Assembly: GCF_001746835.1 (NCBI RefSeq)
Contig: NZ_CP016094.1
Coordinates: 1,240,001 to 1,304,000 of the forward strand
Direction: 5' to 3'
Source of the DNA: Lacunisphaera limnophila
GTDB lineage: Bacteria; Verrucomicrobiota; Verrucomicrobiia; Opitutales; Opitutaceae
DNA: 64,000 bases
In this document: positions 10,309 through 18,255 of the stretch, one piece after another
Layout of the letters: every line of letters starts with the position of its first letter
Position numbering within the stretch: position 1 is the stretch's first letter
Made by a program: the position numbers and the translations under genes
Notes under the pieces: generated by a model
Told to the model about the DNA's origin: nothing
The model's input: the letters and a program-made list of their open reading frames with translations, nothing else
Databases searched by the model: none

Positions 10309-10856
10309 GCGCCCCCCGCTGGCGCGAACCGGATGCGGAGCTCGCACTGCGGGTCGCCGCGGTGCATGCACTGGGTGTGGTCGATTGTGGCGCTCTCGCC
10401 AAAGTGGTCCGCCGCGCCGAGCAAAAGGCCCTCGGCGAAGCTGCACATCTTCCGTTTCGACCGGTAATGCATCACCAGCACCTCCGGCGAGGAGGTGTCG
10501 AAGTCAAAGTTGGGGACGTCGGCGCCGGGATACATCTTGCGCACCTCGGGATGGATCACGCTGTTCAGCGTCAGCACAAAGCTTCGCGCGTCGGTGTGCG
10601 GCGTGAACACCCGGGCGTAATGCTGGGCCAGCAGCGGGATCGCCCCGCGCCCGAACCACCGCACGATGTCGTTCGGTGGGAGGCCGAGCTGGCGCGAGGC
10701 GGCGCCGACGATCTTGAACAATTCCGCGTCCTCATAGCTCCCGAGCGAGGTGTACGCGCCCTGCAGCCCCGCCTCGGTCAACAGCGCGTCCCAGGTTTTT
10801 TCGCCGTATTGCTGGGCGACCACCTGGTGGAGGAGATGGAATACGATGCCTTTCAT
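10305..10856 (-). CDS. H-NOX heme nitric-oxide sensor protein
   Basis: This 183-residue stand-alone H-NOX (HNOB) protein should bind heme and sense NO. With the start at 10856 (MKGIVFHLLHQ), the key residues fall at canonical positions: proximal His at 102, Pro at 115, and the heme-propionate YxSxR motif as Tyr131, Ser133 and Arg135. An upstream start at 10877 would shift this numbering, which favours 10856. The gene is the first of a two-gene unit with the GAF-LOV kinase and overlaps it by four bases. In known systems H-NOX inhibits or tunes such a kinase when NO binds. Whether O2 is excluded cannot be judged from sequence alone. Confidence 0.93.
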   Translation of the reverse strand: MKGIVFHLLHQVVAQQYGEKTWDALLTEAGLQGAYTSLGSYEDAELFKIVGAASRQLGLPPNDIVRWFGRGAIPLLAQHYARVFTPHTDARSFVLTLNSVIHPEVRKMYPGADVPNFDFDTSSPEVLVMHYRSKRKMCSFAEGLLLGAADHFGESATIDHTQCMHRGDPQCELRIRFAPAGGA

Positions 10857-10947
10857 GGGAAAATGCGGGGCTGGCACCAGTGGATGCCGTGAGTCCAGCC
10901 CGTGGTCAACGACCCAAACCCCGCCCGCTTGAGGGGAAAATTACGGC

Positions 10948-10978
10948 CGGGGCCAAGACCCGGTTGTCTTTGGCCCCG
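10948..10978. promoter_or_regulatory. Palindrome in the H-NOX/MDR divergent intergenic region
   Basis: An inverted repeat with arms GGGGCCAAGAC and GTCTTTGGCCCC (one bulge, 6-base centre) lies between the divergent H-NOX and oxidoreductase genes, about 20 bases before the latter's ATG. It could be an operator or a transcript hairpin. No T-run follows, so it is not a typical terminator. Confidence 0.4.
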
Positions 10979-10998
10979 CGGGCGGTAGCGTCCCCGCC

Positions 10999-12000
10999 AT
11001 GCAAGCCGCCCTCCTTCGCGCCACGAATGAACCCGTCACCGTGCAACCGGCCCCCGATCCGGTCCCCGCCGCCGGCCAGGCCGTGGTCCGGCTCCGCGCC
11101 GCCGCCCTCAACCACCGCGACCTGTGGATCCAGCTCGGCCAGTATGCCGGCATCAAGCTGCCGCTGATTCCCGGTTCCGATGGCGCGGGGGTGGTGACGG
11201 CTGTCGGCGCCCCCGGCGACGACGCCTGGTCCGGCCGCGAGGTCATCATCAATCCCTCCCTCGACTGGGGCGACGACCCGCGTACGCAGGGCCCGGGTTT
11301 CCGCATCCTCGGCCTGCCCGACGCCGGCACCTTCGCGGAACAGATCGCCATCCCGGTGGCCAACCTCGCCTCCAAGCCCGCCCACCTCACCTGGGAGCAG
11401 GCGGCCGCCCTGCCGCTCGCCGGGCTCACGGCCTGGCGCGCGCTGTTCACCCGCGCCGGCCTGCAGTCCGGCGAAAAAATCCTCATCACCGGCATCGGTG
11501 GCGGCGCCGCCCTGTTCGCGCTGCAGTTCGCCGTGGCGGCCGGCGCCCAGGTGTGGGTCACGTCCAGCTCGCCCGAAAAAATCGCCCGGGCCCAAACCCT
11601 GGGCGCGGCCGGCGGGGTCAATTACCGGGACACCGACTGGCCCGCGACTCTCACCCGCGCGGCGGGAGGGCCGTTCGACGTCGTCCTCGACAGCGCCGGC
11701 GGCGCGGGCTTCGGGCCGCTGATCGAGCTCGTGCGGCCCGGCGGCCGCCTCGTCTTCTTCGGCGCGACCACGGGCCAACCCCCGGGGCTCGACCTCCGCA
11801 AATGTTTCTTCCGCCAGCTCACCCTGCTCGGCACCACCATGGGCTCGCCGGCTGACTTCGCGGGCATGACGGCGTTCGTGGCGCGACACCGGATCGTGCC
11901 CGTCGTCGACCGCGTGTTTCCCCTGGCGGAGACGGACCAGGCCCTCCGCCACATGGCCGCGGGGGCGCAGTTCGGCAAGATCGTGCTCGCTACGGGATGA
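10999..12000 (+). CDS. MDR-family alcohol dehydrogenase/quinone oxidoreductase-like protein
   Basis: The 333-residue protein belongs to the medium-chain dehydrogenase/reductase superfamily. It has the N-terminal GroES-like fold (ALNHRDLWIQLGQY, PLIPGSDGAGVV), then a Rossmann domain with the dinucleotide loop ITGIGGGAALFALQ. Canonical structural-zinc cysteines are not apparent, so it resembles the zinc-independent quinone oxidoreductase branch. The substrate cannot be deduced. It is transcribed away from the H-NOX gene, and its last 11 bases overlap the 3' end of the convergent membrane-protein gene. Confidence 0.85.
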   Translation: MQAALLRATNEPVTVQPAPDPVPAAGQAVVRLRAAALNHRDLWIQLGQYAGIKLPLIPGSDGAGVVTAVGAPGDDAWSGREVIINPSLDWGDDPRTQGPGFRILGLPDAGTFAEQIAIPVANLASKPAHLTWEQAAALPLAGLTAWRALFTRAGLQSGEKILITGIGGGAALFALQFAVAAGAQVWVTSSSPEKIARAQTLGAAGGVNYRDTDWPATLTRAAGGPFDVVLDSAGGAGFGPLIELVRPGGRLVFFGATTGQPPGLDLRKCFFRQLTLLGTTMGSPADFAGMTAFVARHRIVPVVDRVFPLAETDQALRHMAAGAQFGKIVLATG

Positions 12001-12412
12001 GGAGCAGCAGCAGGACCACCCGGGCCGTCCATGCGCCCGTCCGCAGCCAGTTGCTGAGCACGAGCCGGCGGTGGGTCGCGGCCTCATAACCCGCCGCCAG
12101 CCGGCGATGCCGCGGCACCTGCAGGGCCGCCGTGGATATCCAGGCGACGGCCAGCAGGACGAGGGAGCCGAGGAAGACCGGGCCGCGCAGGCCCCCCAGC
12201 CAGAGGGCCGCAGCCGTCCCCAGCTCGGCCAGCATCAGCGGCAGGACCACGAGGCTGATGCGCGTGGCATAACGCCGGTGATAGGCGACGAATTCGGCCG
12301 GCGCCACCGCCCCAAACAAGGGGTACACGGCCAGCTGCACCACCCAGAGCACCCCCGCCATGGCCGCCGTGAAGGCCAGGTGGGCGGGGAGGAGGGCAGC
12401 GGGATCAGGCAT
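11990..12412 (-). CDS. Small integral membrane protein of unknown function
   Basis: Starting at ATG 12412 (MPDPAALLPAHLAF) the product has 140 residues and about four predicted transmembrane helices, with the polar signature YHRRYATRIS between helices 1 and 2 and a basic loop PRHRRLAAGYEAATHRRLV before the last. Similar DUF-type membrane proteins are widespread, but I do not know a function. The open frame continues upstream to 12532, but that part is arginine/glycine-rich and overlaps the divergent gene's leader. The 3' end overlaps the MDR gene. Confidence 0.65.
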   Translation of the reverse strand: MPDPAALLPAHLAFTAAMAGVLWVVQLAVYPLFGAVAPAEFVAYHRRYATRISLVVLPLMLAELGTAAALWLGGLRGPVFLGSLVLLAVAWISTAALQVPRHRRLAAGYEAATHRRLVLSNWLRTGAWTARVVLLLLLIP

Positions 12413-12530
12413 CCCGCTGGTACGCTTGCCCCGCCCGGCCGGGCGCATGGAAAAGTGGCCGGCCTTTGCAATCCAGTCCGGCTTGTTCGCGGCCCGTCCT
12501 CCGCTTTTCTCCGCGGGAACCAAAACATCC

Positions 12531-12968
12531 ATGAGCCAACCCGCCCCCTCTCTCGATCACTACCTCTCCACCCTGGGCGCACCCGGGCGTGAGGCCCCGC
12601 CCAGCGTCCACCTCGAGCGCGGCGCCGCCTGCGTGCAGCCCGCCGATCTGGCGCGCCTCCGGCGCATGCTGCCGGCCCTCCGCTCCAAGACCGCGCGGAT
12701 CACCGATTCCACCGTCCTGCCGCGGCGCCTGGCCATCCTGATGCAATTCGTGGCCGAATCATCCCCCGCGGAGGACTCGCCGGTCCTGCGTGAGGCCGCC
12801 TTCGCCCTCTTCTACTTTCTCAAGGGCTACGACCTGATCCCCGACACCGTGCCGGAGATCGGCCTGCTCGATGACGCGCTGCTGGTGGAGACCGTCTTCC
12901 GGCGCCATGCCCCCGAACTGCGGGCCCACTGGGCCGCCCGGGGCCGGGTCTGGGCGGAAAACATCTGA
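12531..12968 (+). CDS. DUF1232 (YkvA-like) protein
   Basis: The 145-residue product ends in the DUF1232 signature FYFLKGYDLIPDTVPEIGLLDD, a motif shared with YkvA-like proteins of unknown role. The N-terminal half is charged and predicted soluble. The ATG at 12531 (MSQPAPSLDHYL) was chosen over an upstream in-frame ATG at 12360, because the upstream part lies inside the divergent membrane gene. The terC ATG follows the stop by 10 bases, so it is likely the first gene of a five-gene operon ending in sbtB. Confidence 0.8.
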   Translation: MSQPAPSLDHYLSTLGAPGREAPPSVHLERGAACVQPADLARLRRMLPALRSKTARITDSTVLPRRLAILMQFVAESSPAEDSPVLREAAFALFYFLKGYDLIPDTVPEIGLLDDALLVETVFRRHAPELRAHWAARGRVWAENI

Positions 12969-12978
12969 GACACCTTTC

Positions 12979-13992
12979 ATGACCTATATATCTCTCTTCC
13001 CCTTCGCCGACTACTGGTGGTTCTACGGCCTGTTCACGCTCTTTGTGCTGGGCATGCTGGCCCTCGACCTCGGCGTCTTCCACCGCGACGCCCACGTGGT
13101 GGGTTTCAAGGAGGCCCTCGGCTGGAGCGTGTTCTGGATCAGCCTCGCGCTGGTCTTCGGCTACGGGCTCTACCAGTACGGACTGTATAAGTTCCCGCTC
13201 GATCCCCGCCTGGCCGGCCTCGACCACGCCGCGCTCGCGCGCCAGACCGGACTCGAATACCTGACCGGCTTCGTCGTCGAGAAATCCCTGTCGGTGGACA
13301 ACATCTTCGTGTTCGTGGTGATCTTCACCTACTTCGGCGTGCCCGCGAAGTACCAGCACCGGGTCCTCTTCTACGGCATCCTCGGCGCCCTGATCTTCCG
13401 GATCATCTTCATCAGCCTCGGCGCGGCGCTGATGCAGTTCCACTGGGTCATCTGGCTCTTCGGCGGTTTCCTCATCCTGACCGGCCTGAAGATCCTCTTC
13501 GCCCCGGAAAAACCCATGGATCCCGAGAAGAACCCGGTGATCCGGCTCCTCCGCAAACTGGTCCCGGTGACGCCGAACCTGCACGGGCAGAGCTTCCTGA
13601 CCAAGATTGACGGGGTCTGGCACGCGACCCCGCTCTTCGTGTGTCTGGTCTTCATGGAGCTGACCGACATCGTCTTCGCGGTCGACTCGGTGCCGGCGAT
13701 CTTCGCCCTGACGAAGGAGCCGCTGATCGTTTTCACGTCGAATGTCTTCGCGATCCTCGGCCTGCGGGCGCTGTTCTTCCTGCTCGCGGGGGTGATGCAC
13801 AAGTTCCGCTTCCTCAAGTACGGCCTCGGCCTGATCCTGGTCTTCGTCGGCCTGAAGATGGTGTGGCTGAACGAGGCCTTCGGCGGCAAGTTCCCGATCA
13901 CCTGGTCGCTGGGCATCATCGGCGCGCTCCTGACCGCCTCCATCGTGGCCTCCCTGGCCATCCCGGTCCGGTCCGCCCCCGCGAAAAGCTGA
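12979..13992 (+). CDS. TerC/Alx family integral membrane protein
   Basis: The 337-residue protein is a TerC-family membrane protein with about eight to nine helices. Diagnostic segments are EYLTGFVVEKSLSVDNIFVFVVIF and VFMELTDIVFAVDSVPAIFALT, whose acidic residues in helices are thought to bind metal. Family members have been linked to Mn2+ handling, metalation of exported enzymes, pH response and tellurite resistance. No yybP-ykoY riboswitch-like leader fits in the 10-base gap upstream. Its neighbours (ion channel, bicarbonate transporter) suggest an ion-homeostasis operon. The exact ion is unknown. Confidence 0.92.
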   Translation: MTYISLFPFADYWWFYGLFTLFVLGMLALDLGVFHRDAHVVGFKEALGWSVFWISLALVFGYGLYQYGLYKFPLDPRLAGLDHAALARQTGLEYLTGFVVEKSLSVDNIFVFVVIFTYFGVPAKYQHRVLFYGILGALIFRIIFISLGAALMQFHWVIWLFGGFLILTGLKILFAPEKPMDPEKNPVIRLLRKLVPVTPNLHGQSFLTKIDGVWHATPLFVCLVFMELTDIVFAVDSVPAIFALTKEPLIVFTSNVFAILGLRALFFLLAGVMHKFRFLKYGLGLILVFVGLKMVWLNEAFGGKFPITWSLGIIGALLTASIVASLAIPVRSAPAKS

Positions 13993-13998
13993 GCCGGC

Positions 13999-14850
13999 AT
14001 GGTCGCACTCGCCCACCGTCTGGTCGCCCACCGGGTTTTCCAAGGGTTCATCATTGGCGTCATCCTCCTCGCCGGCGTGCTGGCCGGCGTGGAGACGGAT
14101 CCCGCGTTGGTGACCGCATGGTCGCCGTGGCTGCACTGGCTCAACCGGGCGATCCTCGCGGTCTTCACGTTGGAAATCCTGCTCAAGCTCACCGCCTGCG
14201 GGCGCGAGCCGCGGCGGTATTTTGCCGACGGCTGGAATGTGTTCGACTGCCTGATCGTCGCGCTCTGCTTCCTGCCCGCCGCCGGGCCCTTCGCCGCCGT
14301 GCTGCGCCTGTCCCGGGTGCTCCGTCTGCTCCGGCTGGTGAGTGCGCTGCCGAAGCTCCAGCTGCTCGTCGGCGCCCTGTTGAAGAGCCTGTCGGCGATG
14401 GGTTACGTTTCGCTCCTGCTGGCCCTGATGTTTTATGTGTACGCCGTCGCCGGCGTCCACCTGTTTGGCCAGGCCGACCCGGCGGATTTCGGTTCGCTGC
14501 CCGCGGCCTTGTTCACCCTTTTCCGCGTGGTCACGCTCGACAACTGGGGGGATGCGTTTGAGCGCGTCGCGACGGCCGTGCCTGGCCTCGTGGTGACGTT
14601 GTACTTCGTCACCTTCATCGTGCTCGGCACGATGATCATCCTGAATCTCTTCATCGGCATCGTCATGAACAGCATGGCGGAGATGCATCGGGAGCTGGAG
14701 GAGAATCGGGCACCGGCCGCACCGGCCGCCACCGTGACGGCGGCCCTGGACGCGGTGGAGACCCAGCTGGCTGCCTTGCAGCGTCAGGTGCGGGCGGCCC
14801 GCGTTGACGCGGGGCGTTTGGTCCCACCCACGCCGGGCGCAACCGACTGA
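13999..14850 (+). CDS. Single-domain voltage-gated cation channel (BacNav-like)
   Basis: The 283-residue protein has the 6-TM plan of bacterial NaChBac-type channels, which assemble as tetramers. S4 carries the regular arginines R103, R106, R109 and R112 (LRLSRVLRLLRLV). The pore loop contains TLDNWGD (179-185), where Na+ channels of this family usually read TLESW; the Asp recalls Ca2+-selective engineered variants. S6 is VTFIVLGTMIILNLFIGIVM, with the conserved Asn. A C-terminal coiled coil (about 245-268) fits tetramer formation. It starts 6 bases after terC and ends 24 bases before sbtA. Confidence 0.9.
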   Translation: MVALAHRLVAHRVFQGFIIGVILLAGVLAGVETDPALVTAWSPWLHWLNRAILAVFTLEILLKLTACGREPRRYFADGWNVFDCLIVALCFLPAAGPFAAVLRLSRVLRLLRLVSALPKLQLLVGALLKSLSAMGYVSLLLALMFYVYAVAGVHLFGQADPADFGSLPAALFTLFRVVTLDNWGDAFERVATAVPGLVVTLYFVTFIVLGTMIILNLFIGIVMNSMAEMHRELEENRAPAAPAATVTAALDAVETQLAALQRQVRAARVDAGRLVPPTPGATD

Positions 14851-14874
14851 GTCCCCTGCACCCGCCCGCTCCCG

Positions 14875-15870
14875 ATGACCCTGCTCGACGCCGTCCAAGC
14901 CAACCTGCTCTCGCCCGCGGTGCTGTTTTTCGCGCTGGGGGTCTTCGCCGCCGTCGTGCGCAGCGACCTGCGTTTTCCCGAGCCGCTCTATGCGGGTCTG
15001 ACGATCTACCTGCTCGTGGCCATCGGCTTCAAGGGCGGCGTCGCCCTCGCCGAGGCCGGACTCGCCCGCGTCTGGCTGCCGGCGCTCGCGGCGATGGCCC
15101 TGGGCGCCCTGATTCCCTTCTGGACGTACCCGGTGCTGCGCCGGGTCGGCCGGCTGGCCGCGGTCGATGCCGCGGCCATCGCCGCGCACTATGGCTCGGT
15201 GAGCGCCGTCACGTTCATTGCCGCCACCAACTACCTGCAGGCCGTCGGCCAACCCTACGAAAGTTACGCCAGCGCCTTCCTGGCGGTGATGGAATCCCCC
15301 GCCATCCTCGTCGGCGTCGTGCTGGGCCGGCTCGCCAGCCCACGCGCCGCCGGGGTGGCCCCCAGCCCCGGAGGGGACGCCTCGCTCCGCGCCGTCGTGC
15401 ACGAGGCGCTCTGCGGCCGCAGCGTGCTGCTGCTGGTCGGTTCACTCGTGGTGGGCGTGCTCTGCGGCCCGGCGGGCATGGCCAAGGTCGAACCGTTTTT
15501 CGTCACCCCTTTCCAGGGGGTGCTCGCGTTGTTTTTGCTGGAGATGGGCCTGGTCGCCGGCCGGCGCTTGGGTGATCTCCGCAAGGTCGGGGCCTTCCTG
15601 CTGGCGTTCGGCATGCTGGTGCCCCTCGTCAACGGTGCGCTCGGCGTGTGGGTGGGGCAGGCGACCGGGCTCGGGCTGGGTGGCGCCACGCTGCTCGGGG
15701 TGCTGGCAGCCAGCGCCTCCTACATCGCCGCGCCCGCGGCGATCCGCGTCTCGCTCCCCGATGCGAATCCCACGCTCTACCTCACGGCCTCACTGGCCAT
15801 CACCTTCCCGTTCAACCTCACCCTGGGCATACCCTACTGTCATGCCCTGGCGCGCTGGCTGTACGCCTGA
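14875..15870 (+). CDS. sbtA: SbtA-type sodium-dependent bicarbonate transporter
   Basis: The 331-residue, roughly ten-helix protein matches the SbtA (DUF897) family: NLLSPAVLFFALGVFAAVVRSDL at the N terminus, YLLVAIGFKGGVAL, and the repeat-2 counterpart FVTPFQGVLALFLLEMGLVAG. In cyanobacteria SbtA imports HCO3- with Na+. The central cytosolic linker (RLASPRAAGVAPSPGGDAS) is where regulators act. The next gene encodes the PII-like partner SbtB after only three bases. Function is inferred from family and from the sbtA-sbtB pairing, which is strong evidence. Confidence 0.92.
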   Translation: MTLLDAVQANLLSPAVLFFALGVFAAVVRSDLRFPEPLYAGLTIYLLVAIGFKGGVALAEAGLARVWLPALAAMALGALIPFWTYPVLRRVGRLAAVDAAAIAAHYGSVSAVTFIAATNYLQAVGQPYESYASAFLAVMESPAILVGVVLGRLASPRAAGVAPSPGGDASLRAVVHEALCGRSVLLLVGSLVVGVLCGPAGMAKVEPFFVTPFQGVLALFLLEMGLVAGRRLGDLRKVGAFLLAFGMLVPLVNGALGVWVGQATGLGLGGATLLGVLAASASYIAAPAAIRVSLPDANPTLYLTASLAITFPFNLTLGIPYCHALARWLYA

Positions 15871-15873
15871 CCC

Positions 15874-16176
15874 ATGCAAACCCACGCGATGAAGCTCCTC
15901 ACCATCGTCTGCGAGGCCCACGCCCGCGGGCCCGTGCTCGATCTGCTGCGCTCGGCCGGGGCGCACGGCTGGACCCTGTTTCCCGTCGAGGGCGAAGGCG
16001 CCGGCGGCGGCCGGCCGGCCGACATCCCCGAGTTCACCAACCTGCAGATCCAGGTCGTCGTGCGCGCCGACGTCGCCGACGTCCTGCTGGATCGTCTCGG
16101 CGCGGAATTCTTCCCGCGCTACGCCATGATCGCCTTCGCCGCCGACGTGCAGGTGCTCCGCGGCGACAAGTTCTAG
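15874..16176 (+). CDS. sbtB: SbtB-type PII-like regulatory protein
   Basis: The 100-residue protein has the PII-like fold of SbtB (KLLTIVCEAHARGPVLDLLRSAGAHGWTLF, then a variable loop EGEGAGGGRPADIPEFTN). SbtB trimers bind adenine nucleotides, including cAMP, and control SbtA. The C terminus ends VLRGDKF and lacks the extra redox cysteine motif found in some cyanobacterial SbtB. Start is ATG 15874; ATG 15889 (MKLLTIV) is equally plausible and would give 95 residues. The stop overlaps the convergent exoD stop by four bases. Confidence 0.9.
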   Translation: MQTHAMKLLTIVCEAHARGPVLDLLRSAGAHGWTLFPVEGEGAGGGRPADIPEFTNLQIQVVVRADVADVLLDRLGAEFFPRYAMIAFAADVQVLRGDKF

Positions 16177-16820
16177 CCGCGCACCCACTGGATCAGCGAC
16201 TGCACCAGCGCCGTCGCGGCCTCACCGAGGAAGATGAAGAAAAACACCCCGCCCACAAAGACCACGTAGCCGGCCAGGATGAAGAAGCCGTCGCGCTCCA
16301 GCAGCCCGGCGGCGAGCAGCAGGATCGTCCAGGCGGGAAAACTGTTGCTGAACGGGATCGGCAGCGGGAGCAGGAGCGCCAGGGCCGCGAGCAGCATCAG
16401 CAGCGCGTGCAACTGGGCCAGCAGCGGCGTGTCGATCAGGAACGTGAGCCGCGGCCGGAGGAATTTCTCGAGGAAACGCAGCAGCTTCTCGGACACGCCG
16501 AACACTTTGCCGATGAACCCCGCCGGCAGTTCCTTGCGCTGGAGTTTCTTGGACAGCAACGGCCGCTGCCCGAGGGAAAGCCGCAGGGCGATCAGCGCGA
16601 TCGCCAGGCCGAACGGCGTGGAGAGGCCCGGCAGCGGGATCGGGGTGATGAACGGGATCGAGAGCACCAGCACCAGCAGCAGGTAGGCGCGCCCGCCCAG
16701 CGTCTGGATGACCTCGCGGAGCGTGACCGCCCGTTCGCCGGCGCGGAGGCGCAACTCCGCCAGTTCCTCGGAGAGCTTGCGGGGCGCGAGGCGGTTGACC
16801 GGGCGGAGGCGGATTTTCAT
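16173..16820 (-). CDS. ExoD family membrane protein
   Basis: The 215-residue product belongs to the ExoD family, named for exopolysaccharide synthesis in rhizobia. It shows VTLREVIQTLGGRAYLLLVLVLSIPFITPIPLPGLSTPFGLAIALIAL, a Pro-rich turn between two hydrophobic segments, followed by further transmembrane helices and a basic cytosolic patch (RKELPAGFIGKVFG). The ATG at 16820 is preferred; a longer frame to 17069 runs through queE. It overlaps the queE stop by four bases (ATGA), so it is probably the last gene of queC-queE-exoD. Confidence 0.85.
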   Translation of the reverse strand: MKIRLRPVNRLAPRKLSEELAELRLRAGERAVTLREVIQTLGGRAYLLLVLVLSIPFITPIPLPGLSTPFGLAIALIALRLSLGQRPLLSKKLQRKELPAGFIGKVFGVSEKLLRFLEKFLRPRLTFLIDTPLLAQLHALLMLLAALALLLPLPIPFSNSFPAWTILLLAAGLLERDGFFILAGYVVFVGGVFFFIFLGEAATALVQSLIQWVRG

Positions 16821-17509
16821 GTGCCCCGCCTGTTGCCGTAGAGCTCGATGTGCAGCCGCGGGGCGTAACGATAGCCGCGCGCCTTGCAGACCTCGCCCAG
16901 CCAGCCGGCGCGCGACCGCAGGGCCTCGATCGTCACTCCCTCCGGCATGAGCAACACCTTGCTGGGCGGGATGGCCGTGTCGGTCTCGCGCAACATCCCC
17001 TCGAGCTCCGTCACATCCGCCTCGCTGCTCACCACGAATTTCAACTGGTAGTCCTGGCACGCCATCCACGCCGTCACCACGGCGGGCTGCCAGCGCAGCT
17101 CCTCGTGTTTCCGCCGCCAGGTGTCATCGAGCCGGGCATCGGGGGCGGAGTGCTTGAGCTTGGGACTGATCGACGCCAGGTCGCAGGCGATGCCGCGCGG
17201 CAGGATCGTGCCGGCGGTCTCGATCGTGATATGATAGCCCCTTTCCTGCAGCTGGAAGGCCAGCTCATGGATGCCCGGCGCCACCATCGGCTCGCCGCCG
17301 GTCAGCACCACGTGTTTCGCCGGATGCCGCGTCACCTCGGCGAGGATCGCTTCCACTTCCATCGGCGTGCCCTCCGGCTGCCACGACGCATAGGGCGTGT
17401 CACACCAGTTGCAGCGCAGGTTGCACCCGCTGGTGCGCACAAAGACCGACGGCACGCCCATCAGCTCGCCCTCACCCTGCAGGGAATAGAAGATTTCGGA
17501 GATCAGCAT
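16817..17509 (-). CDS. queE: 7-carboxy-7-deazaguanine synthase
   Basis: QueE is a radical SAM enzyme converting 6-carboxy-tetrahydropterin to 7-carboxy-7-deazaguanine in queuosine synthesis. The 230-residue product begins MLISEIFYSLQGEGELMGVPS, the family hallmark. It has the cluster motif CNLRCNWC (C29, C33, C36) and the SAM-binding TGGEP. The queC gene lies 48 bases upstream on the same strand. queD and queF are not in the window. Confidence 0.95.
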   Translation of the reverse strand: MLISEIFYSLQGEGELMGVPSVFVRTSGCNLRCNWCDTPYASWQPEGTPMEVEAILAEVTRHPAKHVVLTGGEPMVAPGIHELAFQLQERGYHITIETAGTILPRGIACDLASISPKLKHSAPDARLDDTWRRKHEELRWQPAVVTAWMACQDYQLKFVVSSEADVTELEGMLRETDTAIPPSKVLLMPEGVTIEALRSRAGWLGEVCKARGYRYAPRLHIELYGNRRGT

Positions 17510-17557
17510 GTGCTGGGTAAAGTTTCTCTCATCTAGGTCCGATAGGGCGCAGAGGGC

Positions 17558-18247
17558 CTATGTTTTTCCCGGCCCCGCGGGCAACGGCGGCGTGGCCTCA
17601 TACTCCGTGGGATCCACCAGCCCCGCCTGCTGGAAGGCCTCGCGGCGTTCGACGCACGTGCCGCACTTGCCGCAGTGGATCTCGCCGCCCTTGTAGCACG
17701 ACCAGGTGCGCCCGAAATCCACGCCCAGCCGCGCGCCCTCGGCGGCGATCTGCCCCTTGGTCAGCGCGATGAAGGGCCGGAGCAGCTGGATGCCGGCATA
17801 GGTGCCGCACCGCAGGGCCTCGCCCATCGCCGCCATGAAATTCTCGCGGCAATCCGGATAGATCGTGTGGTCCCCCGTGTGCGCCGCGATCACGAGACCC
17901 TCCGCCTCGGCGCTCTCGGCAAAACCCGCGGCCGCCGCCAGCATGATCCCGTTCCGGAACGGCACCACCGTGCGCTTCATGTTGTCGTCCGCATAGTGCC
18001 CCTCCGGGATGTCGCCGCCGGACTGCAGCAGGTCCGACGCGAACAGCTGCCCGATGAAGTCCAGCCGGATGATCCGGTGCGGCACGCCGAGGATCCGGGC
18101 CTGCTCGGCGGCGAGCGGGATCTCCCGGTGGTTGTGCTTGGACCCGTAGTCGAAGCTCAGCGCCGCCCGGACGTCATGGTGCGCCCGCGCCCAATGGAGC
18201 GCGGCCACCGAATCCATCCCGCCGGAACACAAGACGACGACTTTCAT
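17558..18247 (-). CDS. queC: 7-cyano-7-deazaguanine synthase
   Basis: QueC makes preQ0 from 7-carboxy-7-deazaguanine with ATP and ammonia. The 229-residue product starts MKVVVLCSGGMDSVAALHWA with the PP-loop SGGMDS. It ends with the zinc-binding cysteines CYKGGEIHCGKCGTC. The ATG at 18247 is chosen; the frame runs on to 18313 only because it reads through a repeat, giving the spurious peptide FCAFCAFCG. It is followed by queE in the same direction. Confidence 0.95.
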   Translation of the reverse strand: MKVVVLCSGGMDSVAALHWARAHHDVRAALSFDYGSKHNHREIPLAAEQARILGVPHRIIRLDFIGQLFASDLLQSGGDIPEGHYADDNMKRTVVPFRNGIMLAAAAGFAESAEAEGLVIAAHTGDHTIYPDCRENFMAAMGEALRCGTYAGIQLLRPFIALTKGQIAAEGARLGVDFGRTWSCYKGGEIHCGKCGTCVERREAFQQAGLVDPTEYEATPPLPAGPGKT

Positions 18248-18255
18248 GGATAAAC

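Noticed and set aside
12969-12978. A yybP-ykoY (Mn2+) riboswitch before terC
   Set aside because: The gap to the upstream gene is only 10 bases, leaving no room for the structure.
12820-15402. 860-codon minus-strand frame opposite terC, channel and sbtA
   Set aside because: Its product is dominated by Glu, Asp, Gln, His and Arg; the opposite strand holds clear membrane-protein genes.
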